A DNA stretch of 64,000 bases from Flavobacterium sp. K5-23 (GCF_023278045.1 NZ_CP056783.1:2327501-2391500); one strand, 5' to 3'; counted from the stretch's first letter, positions 1 through 8,210 are shown. Notes: a model not told the origin generated them from the letters alone. Program-made: numbers and translations.

Positions 1-1400
1 AGTGAAACACTTATGCCGTAAATATTCGCGTCTAAATGTTCTGGTAATTTAAGTCCTAAAGGTAATTTATTTTTGGTAATAATTAAAATAATGGTGGTAC
101 TACCTCCAAAAAGCATACTCCAAAAAGCAGCAATAGGATGGCTTTTCTTCCAAAATAAAGCACCAAGGACAGGAATGAATAATCCTGAAACCATAAAGGC
201 GTAGGAGTAGAGCATAAGTTCCAATACATTTTGCATTTGGGATGCCAATAAAATGGCAAATACACCAATTAATAATGTGACTATTTGTGAAAGTTGAAGT
301 TCTTTTTTATGGGTTAATGCTTTTTTCGAAAATTTAGCCAGAATATCAGTAACAATATTTCCGGAGGCAGCCATTAAGCAGCTATCAGCTGTGGAAAGTA
401 TAGCCGAAAAATAGGAGGAAAGCATCAATCCCATTAATCCAACAGGTAGAATCGTTGCCAGTAAAATAGGTAACCCCATTTCGCTATCCATAGATGAAGC
501 ATCTGTAATTCCTTTAAACATTCCGTTAGTGGCGGCTACTTTGGCTAGCATTCCAAGAATTACACCCATAAATGCCATAATAGGCCATTCGAAAACACCA
601 GCAATTAACCAGGCTTTTTTCGCTTCTTTTTCTCCTTTACTGGCATAAATTCTTTGGTATAATGTCATTCCCACAAACCAAATGGGAATAATGGTTATGG
701 ACCAATTTAATATTTGGTACCATTCGACATTGGTTAATGATAAATATTCAGGAGCTAATGTGGCCTTGATAACATCATATCCACCTACAGCGGTATAAGC
801 TATTGGTATTCCAATAAAAACCAATCCACCTATTAATATTAACCACTGAATAGTGTCCGTATATATAACAGCTTTCAATCCCCCAATTGCCGTATAAATT
901 ACAGCGATTGCACCCATAACGATCAGTGCCGTTTGTAAGTTTAAACCCTCTATGGTTGCCGAAGCTAATTTGGCTCCAGCCAAAACTTGAGAACTCGTAA
1001 AACCGATGTACCCAATAGCAGAAATAATTCCGGCCAAAAGCGCCACTTTACCGTTATAGAAATGATTGAAAATTTGTGGGAAAGTAAAAAATTTATGTTT
1101 ATGTCCCAGGTGACTCACTTTTGGAATTAAATATACTGCACTCAACCAAGCGCCCAGAAGTCCCGTGAATAACATCCACGAACCGGAAATTCCCATAGTG
1201 AAACCAAGTCCTCCTAAACCGATTGAGAATCCTCCACCTACATCAGTGGCGACAACGGATAAACCAATGTGCCAGGAACTCATATTTCTACCACTTACAT
1301 AAAAGTCTTCGGCAGTTTTGTTTTTATTGAAAAAATAAACACCAACTCCTAACATAGCCAGCATATAAACAACAAAGATTAGATAATCTATCCAGTGCAT
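1..1400 (-). CDS. Sodium:solute symporter (SSS family), 3' end outside window
   Basis: Read on the minus strand from an ATG at 1400-1398, the frame stays open for about 466 codons to the window edge, so the C-terminus is missing. The N-terminus (MHWIDYLIFVVYMLAMLGVG) begins a first membrane helix, followed by a GRNMSSWHIGLSVVATDVGG stretch. That glycine-rich segment after helix 1 is typical of SSS/SLC5 transporters. At least ten further hydrophobic segments follow. The family couples inward Na+ flow to uptake of sugars, amino acids, vitamins or anions. The substrate cannot be told from this sequence. The gene is divergent from yifB and has its own upstream region. Family assignment is strong; substrate is unknown. 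Confidence 0.88.
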   Translation of the reverse strand, partial: MHWIDYLIFVVYMLAMLGVGVYFFNKNKTAEDFYVSGRNMSSWHIGLSVVATDVGGGFSIGLGGLGFTMGISGSWMLFTGLLGAWLSAVYLIPKVSHLGHKHKFFTFPQIFNHFYNGKVALLAGIISAIGYIGFTSSQVLAGAKLASATIEGLNLQTALIVMGAIAVIYTAIGGLKAVIYTDTIQWLILIGGLVFIGIPIAYTAVGGYDVIKATLAPEYLSLTNVEWYQILNWSITIIPIWFVGMTLYQRIYASKGEKEAKKAWLIAGVFEWPIMAFMGVILGMLAKVAATNGMFKGITDASSMDSEMGLPILLATILPVGLMGLMLSSYFSAILSTADSCLMAASGNIVTDILAKFSKKALTHKKELQLSQIVTLLIGVFAILLASQMQNVLELMLYSYAFMVSGLFIPVLGALFWKKSHPIAAFWSMLFGGSTTIILIITKNKLPLGLKLPEHLDANIYGISVS

Positions 1401-1839
1401 TTTTTTTAATTTTCGGATTATTTAATAGCCTGTAAATGGAATTTTTCCAAGAGGCAAAGATTACAGCAAGCTGTAAAAAAAAGGATGATTTTTAATCTGA
1501 TTTCAGGAATATGAAATCGCAGAATAAGAGTGTGTGAATTATTGATAATAATTCAAAAATTAACCCAAAAATCAAATAAACAACGGCAAATATAAGAAAA
1601 TATATCCAAAAGACTAGTAATTGTTCAATGAATTGGTTTTGAATGGCTGTCGGGATATTGCTTTTTATAAGGCAATACAATTGCGGGTTAGAATTTGATA
1701 CTTCTTATAGCCGTCAAGTGTGTTTTTTATTTGGTATCAAATAGCCTCTGATTGTATGATTGTTATTTGATTTTATAATTTGAATAAAAAATATGAAAAG
1801 GTGTGTTAAAATTCATTATTTTTAAGAAAATTATATAGG
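1401..1839. other. Intergenic region between divergent symporter and yifB
   Basis: This 439-base gap lies between two divergent genes and should hold both promoters. A small palindrome, TTACAGC-aa-GCTGTAA followed by A's, is at about 1461-1478. A 62-codon hydrophobic minus-strand reading frame (1680-1492, one or two possible membrane helices) is present. Its composition is what AT-rich noncoding DNA can give by chance, and I see no start signal, so it is not called as a gene. Confidence 0.4.
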
Positions 1840-3375
1840 ATGTTAGTAAAAGTTTTTGGGAGTGCCGTTTTCGGAGTTGAAGCTACAACAATCACAGTAG
1901 AGGTAAATATAGACAAAGGAATTGGGTATCACTTAGTGGGTTTGCCAGACAATGCCATTAAAGAAAGCAGTTATAGAATCGCTGCAGCTTTAAAAAACAA
2001 TGGGTATAATATGCCAGGAAAAAAAATAACAATTAATATGGCTCCCGCTGATTTGCGTAAAGAAGGATCAGCCTACGATCTAACTTTGACAATAGGTATT
2101 CTTGTTGCTTCCCAGCAAATTGAAGCCAAAGACATTGACAAGTATATTATTATGGGAGAACTCTCTCTTGACGGTAGTTTACAACCCATACGTGGGGCTT
2201 TGCCTATTGCGATAAAAGCCAAAGAAGAAGGGTTTAAAGGTTTTTTCCTTCCTATCCAAAATGTGAAAGAAGCTGCAATTGTTACTGGTTTAGATGTTTA
2301 TGGAGTGTCAAACGTACAGGAAGTGATTGATTTTCTGGAAGGTAAAGGGAATTTAGAACCCACAACAATTGACACCAGAGCTGAGTTTTATAAAGATTTA
2401 GATTTTCCTGAATTTGATTTTAGTGATGTGAAAGGGCAAGAGTCTATAAAAAGATGTATGGAAATTGCCGCTGCCGGAGGACATAACATTATTCTCATAG
2501 GTCCTCCGGGAGCAGGAAAAACAATGCTTGCCAAACGTTTGCCCAGTATTTTGCCGCCTATGACCTTGAGAGAAGCCTTGGAAACTACTAAAATTCATAG
2601 TGTAGCCGGAAAGTTGAAAGAAGTTGGTTTAATGAATCAAAGACCTTTCAGGAGTCCGCATCATACGATTTCGAACGTGGCCTTAGTTGGCGGCGGGAGT
2701 TATCCGCAACCGGGAGAAATTTCTATGGCGCATAACGGAGTTTTATTTCTCGATGAATTGCCTGAATTTAAGCGCGATGTTCTTGAAGTGATGCGTCAGC
2801 CACTGGAGGATAGGGAAGTGACCATTTCCAGAGCCAAGTTTACGGTGACCTATCCATCGTCTTTTATGCTGGTTGCCAGTATGAATCCCAGCCCGAGTGG
2901 TTTTTTCAATGATCCGGATTCCCCACAGACGTCTTCGCCACACGAAATGCAGCGCTACTTGAGTAAAATATCAGGTCCTTTATTGGATAGAATTGATATT
3001 CATATAGAAGTGACTCCAGTTCCTTTCGAAAAATTATCAGATGATAGAAAAGCTGAAAGCAGTGTTGATATTCGAAAAAGAGTAACCGCAGCCCGTGAGC
3101 TACAATCTACTCGTTTTGAGGAAATGGAAAACATACATTACAATGCCCAAATGAATACCAAACACATTAGGGAATATTGTGCCTTAGATGATGTTTCTAA
3201 ACAATTATTGAAAACTGCTATGGAACGATTAAATCTTTCTGCTCGGGCTTATGACAGGATTTTGAAGGTAGCACGCACGATAGCCGACTTAGACGCTGCT
3301 CCAACAGTAGTTTCATCTCATATTGCCGAAGCAATTCAATATAGAAGCTTGGATCGTGATGGCTGGTTGGGTTAA
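1840..3375 (+). CDS. comM: YifB/ComM family Mg-chelatase-like AAA+ ATPase
   Basis: This 511-residue protein has the full YifB/ComM architecture. An N-terminal ChlI-like (Lon-protease-fold) domain covers residues about 1-170, including the LVGLPDNAIKESSYR segment. A Mg-chelatase AAA+ module follows with Walker A GPPGAGKT near residue 221 and Walker B VLFLDELPEF near residue 303. The C-terminal Mg_chelatase_C region (LNLSARAYDRILKVARTIAD) ends the protein. In Gram-negative bacteria ComM is a hexameric DNA helicase that extends recombination intermediates during natural transformation; the role in Bacteroidota is inferred from homology. Length is normal for the family (about 510). It stands alone on the plus strand, and the accessory region begins right after it. 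Confidence 0.93.
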   Translation: MLVKVFGSAVFGVEATTITVEVNIDKGIGYHLVGLPDNAIKESSYRIAAALKNNGYNMPGKKITINMAPADLRKEGSAYDLTLTIGILVASQQIEAKDIDKYIIMGELSLDGSLQPIRGALPIAIKAKEEGFKGFFLPIQNVKEAAIVTGLDVYGVSNVQEVIDFLEGKGNLEPTTIDTRAEFYKDLDFPEFDFSDVKGQESIKRCMEIAAAGGHNIILIGPPGAGKTMLAKRLPSILPPMTLREALETTKIHSVAGKLKEVGLMNQRPFRSPHHTISNVALVGGGSYPQPGEISMAHNGVLFLDELPEFKRDVLEVMRQPLEDREVTISRAKFTVTYPSSFMLVASMNPSPSGFFNDPDSPQTSSPHEMQRYLSKISGPLLDRIDIHIEVTPVPFEKLSDDRKAESSVDIRKRVTAARELQSTRFEEMENIHYNAQMNTKHIREYCALDDVSKQLLKTAMERLNLSARAYDRILKVARTIADLDAAPTVVSSHIAEAIQYRSLDRDGWLG

Positions 3376-3490
3376 TTTAGAGTTATGTATATATGAACAC
3401 TATTTTGTCATTCCGAAGAATGAGGAATCACATTATTTACTCACGTAATGGGATTTATTATTGAAATGGGCACGGATTGAAAATCCGCGG

Positions 3491-3616
3491 TATCGACCGC
3501 CAACCTACATTACCGAGCAATCGGATTTAGTAACCGATGCAATAGATTGGAAATATAGCTCAGCACGAAATTATGGTAATAATGATCAGACTGTTTTAGA
3601 GATAGATTTAAATTGA
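3491..3616 (+). pseudogene. Remnant of REP-associated (Y1/IS200-like) transposase C-terminus
   Basis: An open stretch ending at TGA 3614-3616 encodes ...LVTDAIDWKYSSARNYGN... and ends in EIDLN. The DWKYSSARNY motif is the hallmark of the C-terminal end of Y1 (IS200-like/RAYT) transposases, normally after a NNPV..GLV segment. Only about 40 codons remain. There is no start codon, no HUH motif and no catalytic tyrosine region, so this is a dead fragment. A REP-like palindrome follows directly, which is the usual RAYT context. The family assignment rests on the motif alone. Confidence 0.6.
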
Positions 3617-3660
3617 TTTAAATTGTGTTCACGAGCGTGACGCTCGCGCCAGCAGTGATT
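3601..3660. repeat. REP-like palindrome, copy A, with transposase tail
   Basis: Contains CACGAGCG-t-GACGCTCGCG at 3630-3648, a GC-rich imperfect palindrome in an AT-rich background. It lies directly after the transposase remnant. The same palindrome occurs inverted at 7067-7101 and degenerated at 8148-8210. The left part (3601-3628) is also shared with the 8148 copy, including the last codons of the transposase. Confidence 0.6.
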
Positions 3661-3709
3661 CAAAATTGCGTAATTCAACTTCAACCTTATTATATTTCTT
3701 TAAGAACTC

Positions 3710-4228
3710 TTAATCAATTACTTCTACAATAGCTTCTATTTCACAAGCAAAATTTAATGGTAATGATGCCATTCCTACAGCGGTTCTTGCGTGTCGTCCT
3801 CTTTCTCCAAATATTTCAATCATTAAATCAGTATAGCCATTGATAACCTTTGAATGATCTGTAAAATCAGCAGTTGCATTAACAAGACCTAGGACCTTAA
3901 TTATTTTTACAATTTTGTTTAAGTCGCCTATCTCAGCTTTCAGGGCAACTAAATGACTAATGGCCACAAGTCTAGCGGCTGCATAACCTTGCTCTATTGT
4001 CAAATCTTGACCTAGTTTTCCTGTAACTTTCTCTCCATTAGGCAAAACAGGTACTTTTCCTGATGTGTACACAAGATTACCACTTCTCGTCGTTGATTCA
4101 ATTTTTGTTGAAGATATGGTGTTATGAGCTTGAAGGTCTATGCCTAATTCCACTATTCTTTGTTCTACATCATAGTTGTAAAGACTTTCTTGACTATATG
4201 AATAATTACATACTGAAAGCAGTAACAA
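3710..4228 (-). CDS. RidA-family protein with probable signal peptide
   Basis: The product carries a YjgF/YER057c/UK114 (RidA) domain from about residue 30 to the end: LVYTSGKVPVLPNGEKVTGK, QGYAAARL and the closing ARTAVGMASLPLNFACEIEAI. RidA proteins deaminate reactive enamines/imines; secreted members of this group are of unknown function. Start choice is awkward. The only conventional start is TTG at 4228, which leaves a short hydrophobic leader ending SYSQ. Upstream in frame lies ATA-AAA-AAA-ATA at 4249-4238, which would give a textbook leader if ATA were ATG, and the frame then runs to a stop without any ATG. The original start codon may therefore have mutated. The gene follows the M23 peptidase gene by about 70 bases on the same strand. 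Confidence 0.75.
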   Translation of the reverse strand: MLLLSVCNYSYSQESLYNYDVEQRIVELGIDLQAHNTISSTKIESTTRSGNLVYTSGKVPVLPNGEKVTGKLGQDLTIEQGYAAARLVAISHLVALKAEIGDLNKIVKIIKVLGLVNATADFTDHSKVINGYTDLMIEIFGERGRHARTAVGMASLPLNFACEIEAIVEVID

Positions 4229-4299
4229 AAGACTTAATATTTTTTTTATTTGAGTTTTTTTAATTATACCAAAGTTCTCGGACTTCTAAGCGTTTCCAA

Positions 4300-5502
4300 T
4301 TATTTTATTTCGATTAACCCATATCCAATTGGCAATTCATTATGTTTTTCAGTTGGTCTTAATGAGTCCATAGACACGCTATTGCCTTTGAAAAAATTCT
4401 TAACTTCTTCACCAGAATATTTTCTTAAATCTATAAAATCTTTAATGAGATAAGGCATTCCTTCTCCACCAAAAAACGCATTACTTTTGGTTTCTAAATG
4501 AAAATGCAAATGTGGGCAATCAGAATTTCCACTATTTCCTAATAAACCTATTAGCTGTCCTTTTTTTACTTTATCCCCAATTTTCACCTTAAGACTGTTT
4601 GGAATTAAATGTCCGTAAACAGCATAAAGGTTGTTTCCAATATCAATGATAATATAGTTTCCACCAATGGTTTCTCTTGTAATTCGTACAGCCATATCTT
4701 CAGAGAGCGGTACATTTTCTATTATTCCATCTTTTATGCCTACAATTGTTCCGTCTGCAACTGATATTAATTCAATACCATAGCTCTTCCAGTTTTTATT
4801 ATGTTTAATATCATTTTCTGCAAAACACCCATTATTCCCTAAAAATATCCAGTCTATTGCAAATCTTTGAGGATAGGTCGCTTTTCCTTCTGTTAGAAAC
4901 CTACTGGCTTGGTGACTTTCCGCTGCTTCGTAAAGCCATTTGCCTTTTTTGTTAAATGGTAATCCTAATGTAACTTTTGTGATTTCAGGAATTTTTATTA
5001 CGGCAACTTCGATTGGAATTATTACCGTCTCTCCTTTTTTATTTTGTCCTTCAAAATGGAGCTTATGATATACTTTTTTCGGAATAGGTTGCCCTTGCTT
5101 GAAAACAAGCTCCAAATTTAAAATTCCAAATTGGTTGTTTGATAAAACTTTTAAATCATCTAAATCATCACTGCCGGGTCTTTCAAAATGTTCGTCAATA
5201 TAATTTGAATCGAATGAAGCTATTAGGTTACCATCCTCTTTTAGATCATATATTTCTACTTTTTTTAAAGTGAAAGGAACTTTGTAATTATTTAAAATAT
5301 TTAATTCATAAATTAATTGAGTGGTATTATTTGTTTTTATGAGGTCGCTTAAAAAAGAAACATTGGCTTCAATAGGCAATCCGGAATATTTTAGTTTTTT
5401 TTGAATTTCCGTATCGCTTTCGAGACTTTGATGTTTTGAACTTGTGTTTTTATTACAAGCAACAAAAGAGAGAAAAATAGTTATTAAGATTGTGTATTTC
5501 AT
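4300..5502 (-). CDS. M23-family peptidoglycan endopeptidase lipoprotein
   Basis: About 400 residues from the ATG at 5502; a longer frame starts at 5535, but 5502 gives a clean lipoprotein leader (MKYTILITIFLSFVAC) with Cys at the lipobox. The C-terminal third is a peptidase M23 (LytM/lysostaphin) domain. It contains NYIIIDIGNNLYAVYGHL, KVKIGDKVKKGQLIGLLGNSG and the HLHFHLE zinc-binding motif, as in enzymes that cut peptide cross-links of peptidoglycan. The first metal-binding His-x3-Asp motif is not obvious (candidate: FAENDIKHN region), so activity is uncertain. The N-terminal 180 residues are unassigned. It lies 29 bases downstream (in its own sense) of a hairpin repeat and precedes the RidA-like gene. 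Confidence 0.82.
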   Translation of the reverse strand: MKYTILITIFLSFVACNKNTSSKHQSLESDTEIQKKLKYSGLPIEANVSFLSDLIKTNNTTQLIYELNILNNYKVPFTLKKVEIYDLKEDGNLIASFDSNYIDEHFERPGSDDLDDLKVLSNNQFGILNLELVFKQGQPIPKKVYHKLHFEGQNKKGETVIIPIEVAVIKIPEITKVTLGLPFNKKGKWLYEAAESHQASRFLTEGKATYPQRFAIDWIFLGNNGCFAENDIKHNKNWKSYGIELISVADGTIVGIKDGIIENVPLSEDMAVRITRETIGGNYIIIDIGNNLYAVYGHLIPNSLKVKIGDKVKKGQLIGLLGNSGNSDCPHLHFHLETKSNAFFGGEGMPYLIKDFIDLRKYSGEEVKNFFKGNSVSMDSLRPTEKHNELPIGYGLIEIK

Positions 5503-5530
5503 TAAATTCGGGATGTTTCTTATAATTAGT

Positions 5531-5655
5531 TCCAACGTTTTGGTACTTTGAGAAGGTGTGTGAATCGTAACCTTTCAATTTTTGGTTTGTTTGGAAAATA
5601 CGATTAAAAAGATAATTCCACTAAATTTGCAAATGGATGGAAACGTGTGTTGGCA
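5531..5655. repeat. attC-like hairpin repeat, copy 1
   Basis: An imperfect inverted repeat of about 125 bases. The left end is TCCAACGTTTTGG, the right end is GGAAACGTGTGTTGGCA, and these pair. The interior shares CGATTAAAAAGATAATTCCACTAAA with other copies (shown here split: CGATTAAAAA, then GATAATTCCACTAAA). It lies 29 bases upstream of the M23 lipoprotein start. Confidence 0.65.
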
Positions 5656-5863
5656 ATAGTTTCTTCATCAATTTACTCGGGTTAAATCCATACATAAATT
5701 TATTCAAGTGTCCATTTGAGAGTAACATCGGCAAATCTTTAAATTCCAATTCCGATTTTTTCTTGCTATTTTTATCTGTAGGTTTTTCCAATTCCAATAC
5801 AGTTTTAATCAGTAGCTACTTTGTGTTTTTTTCGACTGTTAAAAAGTCAAAATATTTGCCCAT
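5621..5863 (-). pseudogene. Small ORF interrupted by an in-frame TAG
   Basis: On the minus strand an ATG at 5863-5861 overlaps the end of the preceding small membrane-protein gene. It opens MGKYFDFLTVEKNTK, then a TAG. The same frame then continues for 65 codons with protein-like, lysine-rich composition (LELEKPTDKNSKKKSELEF...) to a stop at 5623-5621 inside the hairpin repeat. This looks like a small hypothetical gene broken by one nonsense mutation. No family is recognised. Chance openness is possible. Confidence 0.33.
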
Positions 5864-6063
5864 TTTAAAAGATACATAATTAGTATTGTAATTGCGGTAC
5901 AGGTGTATAATGCAAGTTGCCAGAAATAAAGTTTACTTTTCCAAGAATCCAATATCTTTTCACCAAATTCTTTTTTGACATATCCATTAACACATTTATA
6001 ATAAAGAAAATTAAGTATTATAAAGATTGTTATCGCTATTGTTAATATCCAAAATTTTTCCAT
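5839..6063 (-). CDS. Small two-helix membrane protein
   Basis: A 74-residue protein with a hydrophobic segment at residues about 5-23 (WILTIAITIFIILNFLYY) and another at 50-68 (LALYTCTAITILIMYLL), separated by a charged loop (VKKEFGEKILDSWKSK). It is not recognised as any family. The start codon is an ATG 34 bases downstream (in its sense) of a hairpin repeat, and its last 25 bases overlap the start of the broken small ORF. Its size and position fit a cassette-type hypothetical gene. Confidence 0.55.
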   Translation of the reverse strand: MEKFWILTIAITIFIILNFLYYKCVNGYVKKEFGEKILDSWKSKLYFWQLALYTCTAITILIMYLLKWANILTF

Positions 6064-6096
6064 TCATCGAATTTTAATGTTTATGCTTGTAAATTG

Positions 6097-6215
6097 TAGC
6101 CAACATCCTGATTCAAGATAATGTTGGGGAAATAGGAGTAGAGTATTTTCTGTTAAACGAATATATGAATAAAAAAGTTAATACCACTTTAACTCTAATC
6201 TTGCCAAACGGCTTT
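6097..6215. repeat. attC-like hairpin repeat, degenerate copy 7
   Basis: Recognised by the core GTTAAACGAATAT...GTTAATACCACTTTAA, aligned with TTAACGAAAAC...GGTAATTCCACTAAA of the better copies, and by right-arm TTGCCAAACGGC. The left arm holds GCCAACAT and ATGTTGG, itself a small inverted repeat at 6100-6127. Strongly diverged. Confidence 0.42.
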
Positions 6216-6243
6216 TACAAGCTGATGTACTCAGGCTTTCTAT

Positions 6244-6957
6244 TTATTTCTTTAGCACCATATTTTTTAAATTGATACTACCACAATGAATATTTTGATC
6301 ACTTGATTTACTGTCACTTTTTGATCCATCATTTTTTATTCTATAAAAAAGATTTTGTCCTTTTAAGCTTAGTCCTGTTCGTATAGTTCCGTGTGCTCCT
6401 TCGGTTAAGCATAGTGTTACAAAATAAAAACCATTCGATTCTTTTGGGTTAATGGTTCTTCTTAATGATGCAGATTTATGAATATTTTTATCTAAAAAAG
6501 AATTTAAATTTGTCAGTCCATAATTAAACAAAGGAAATTTTTTAAGCGTCATTGTGTCGGCAGGAATTAATACTTTATAGTATTTACCTGGTAAAGACGG
6601 AATTTCGTATGAATCTACAGGAACGTCCATCTTCAATTCTAGAGGACTATCTGTTAGATTGGTAATTTGAGTCCAAAATATGGCATAATTATATACTTCG
6701 CCATTAACATCAGTATATTTCATTCCACCTCTTGGGAAGCTGTTTTGTATTATTATGCTCTTACCCTTAGAATCGTTGTATTCATATTCGGTATGAACGT
6801 CTTTGTCATTGTAATTAGCCAATGTTTTTTTACTTTGGATATTGTTTACTGAACTTAAAGTTGCTGCGTCAACAGTATCTGGAGTCGATTTATTTGCTTG
6901 TCTACAGGAAAAAAGTCCTATAGCAGCCATAATTAATATTAGCGTTTGTGTTTTCAT
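6244..6957 (-). CDS. Lipoprotein of unknown function
   Basis: A 237-residue protein that starts MKTQTLILIMAAIGLFSC, a lipoprotein leader with the acylated Cys at residue 18, so it should be membrane-anchored outside the cytoplasm. The mature part is hydrophilic, with a run of beta-type segments (YAIFWTQITNLTDSPLELKMD, FPLFNYGLTNLNSFLD) and a C-terminal region with two cysteines. No known domain is recognised. It lies 12 bases from one hairpin repeat (upstream of its start) and about 29 bases from another (after its stop), which is the cassette-like arrangement seen across this region. Confidence 0.72.
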   Translation of the reverse strand: MKTQTLILIMAAIGLFSCRQANKSTPDTVDAATLSSVNNIQSKKTLANYNDKDVHTEYEYNDSKGKSIIIQNSFPRGGMKYTDVNGEVYNYAIFWTQITNLTDSPLELKMDVPVDSYEIPSLPGKYYKVLIPADTMTLKKFPLFNYGLTNLNSFLDKNIHKSASLRRTINPKESNGFYFVTLCLTEGAHGTIRTGLSLKGQNLFYRIKNDGSKSDSKSSDQNIHCGSINLKNMVLKK

Positions 6958-6968
6958 TCTGGTGTTTT

Positions 6969-7075
6969 TAAGATAGGGTACAATGTTCTCGCGCCTCTAG
7001 CCGGTATACAAGCTTTTAAAACGAGTATTTTGGCTAAACGAAAATACGATTAAAAACGGTAATTCCACCGCTAGC
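6969..7075. repeat. attC-like hairpin repeat, copy 2 (right end replaced)
   Basis: The core GGCTAAACGAAAATACGATT followed by AAAACGGTAATTCCACCGCT (7031-7071) matches the family. The right arm expected after it is replaced by the REP-like palindrome at 7067-7101, and the left arm (GTTCTCGCGCC...) is divergent. Looks like a repeat damaged by a later insertion. Confidence 0.5.
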
Positions 7076-7101
7076 GCGAGCGTCTCGCTCGTGCACACAA
7101 A
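7067..7101. repeat. REP-like palindrome, copy C (inverted)
   Basis: The reverse complement reads GTGCACGAGCG-a-GACGCTCGCG followed by CTAGCGG, matching the 3630-3655 copy at most positions. It abuts a hairpin repeat. Confidence 0.6.
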
Positions 7102-7200
7102 GAATAATAACATTAAAAATAGTCAATTTTAGCAATCGTAATCTTCTATTTTGTTTTTCGAGCTAAAATGAAACAAGAAAAGTATAGAAATAAATAAGTC

Positions 7201-7237
7201 AAAAAAGAGAGTTCTATCGAAATCTCTTTTATTTTTG
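7201..7237 (+). promoter_or_regulatory. Hairpin and -7 box immediately upstream of truC
   Basis: AAAAGAGA at 7203-7210 pairs with TCTCTTTT at 7223-7230. The right arm runs into TATTTTTG (7230-7237), a match to the Bacteroidota TAnnTTTG -7 element only four bases before the truC ATG. This suggests a leaderless or near-leaderless transcript. A nine-codon frame (MKQEKYRNK, 7168-7197) precedes the hairpin. The hairpin could instead be an AT-rich terminator. No clear -33 TTTG is seen. Confidence 0.35.
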
Positions 7238-7241
7238 CCAA

Positions 7242-7940
7242 ATGTTAGAAATTCTTTACCAAGACGAATATATTATAGCAATTAATAAACCAAGTGGATT
7301 GCTAGTCCACAAATCATTTTACGCGCGCGATGCAAAAGTTTTTGCTATTCAAGAATTGCGAAATCAAATAGGAGGGCGACACGTTTATCCTATTCATCGG
7401 TTAGATCGAAAAACATCTGGTGTCTTGTTATTTGCGTTGAATAAAGATGTTTTAAAAATTATGAATGATCGTTTTGCCACACGCGAAGTGGAAAAAAAAT
7501 ACTTAGCAATTTTACGTGGTTGGTCACCTGAAGAACTAACGATTGATTATGATTTAACCAATGATGATGGTATTATACAAAATGCAATAACCTACTTTCA
7601 TCGATTGCAAAGTACCGAAATTGAGTTAGAATTTAACAATCAACCAACGTCACGATATTGTTTGGTAGAAGCGATTCCTGAAACTGGACGTATGCATCAA
7701 TTACGAAAACATTTCAAACATATTTTTCATCCCATTTTAGGAAGTCGTCCACATGGTTGTAACAAACAAAATAAATTATGGTTGGAGAATTTTGAAATGA
7801 AAGGAATGATGCTTCATGCACATCAGTTAATTTTTAATCATCCAATAACAAATGAACAACTTATCTTGAATGCAAAGATTAATGAAGAGTTTAGCAGAGT
7901 AAGTACTATTCTTAATCTAGATATGAATAAGTACGAATAG
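7242..7940 (+). CDS. truC: tRNA pseudouridine synthase C (TruC-like)
   Basis: This 232-residue RluA-superfamily enzyme makes pseudouridine at position 65 of certain tRNAs in the family prototype. The sequence shows the opening EILYQDEYIIAINKPSGLLV, the catalytic block HRLDRKTSGVLLFAL with its active-site Asp near residue 56, and TGRMHQLRKHFKHIFHPILG. The last is characteristic of TruC rather than RluA/C/D. There is no S4 domain, as expected for TruC. It is the only host gene on the plus strand inside the accessory region and is probably a core gene around which small genes accumulated. Start: ATG four bases after a -7 box. Confidence 0.9.
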   Translation: MLEILYQDEYIIAINKPSGLLVHKSFYARDAKVFAIQELRNQIGGRHVYPIHRLDRKTSGVLLFALNKDVLKIMNDRFATREVEKKYLAILRGWSPEELTIDYDLTNDDGIIQNAITYFHRLQSTEIELEFNNQPTSRYCLVEAIPETGRMHQLRKHFKHIFHPILGSRPHGCNKQNKLWLENFEMKGMMLHAHQLIFNHPITNEQLILNAKINEEFSRVSTILNLDMNKYE

Positions 7941-8147
7941 AATAATAATTTGCAAATTAATGCTTTAAATTAGTGTTGTATTTGGAAATAACAGTTTGCA
8001 GTATAAAGAGGAGCAGAGTTGATATTTCAGAATTTTGATCAATTCTTGAGACATTTATTAAAAAATCAGGAGACTTTTATATCGTTTGGTATTTTTAAGA
8101 ATATTTAAATTAAAAGCTCAAACAATGTCTTGTGACTTTGCGGAGCG

Positions 8148-8210
8148 GAGATAGAATTAAATTGATTTAGATTGTATGCACAATAGGGACGCTCGCGCAA
8201 TCTGGAGTTC
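8148..8210. repeat. REP-like element, copy B, with second transposase tail
   Basis: GAGATAGAATTAAATTGA at 8149-8166 encodes EIELN-stop, the same ending as the transposase remnant before copy A (EIDLN-stop). It is followed by GATTTAGATTGTATGCAC and GACGCTCGCGC. The left palindrome arm is decayed (AATAGG). This marks a second, more degraded insertion of the same element. Bases 7941-8147 between truC and this repeat show nothing further. Confidence 0.5.

Noticed and set aside
1492..1680. 62-codon hydrophobic minus-strand frame upstream of the symporter gene
   Set aside because: Composition of an AT-rich noncoding strand can give this by chance; no start signal or homologue is recognised.
5637..5879. 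80-codon plus-strand reading frame
   Set aside because: Antisense to the small minus-strand ORF and starts inside the hairpin repeat; the minus-strand reading has more protein-like composition.
6061..6243. GCCAACAT/ATGTTGG small inverted repeat as an independent regulatory operator
   Set aside because: It is better explained as part of a decayed member of the hairpin repeat family, given the core match at 6151-6195.
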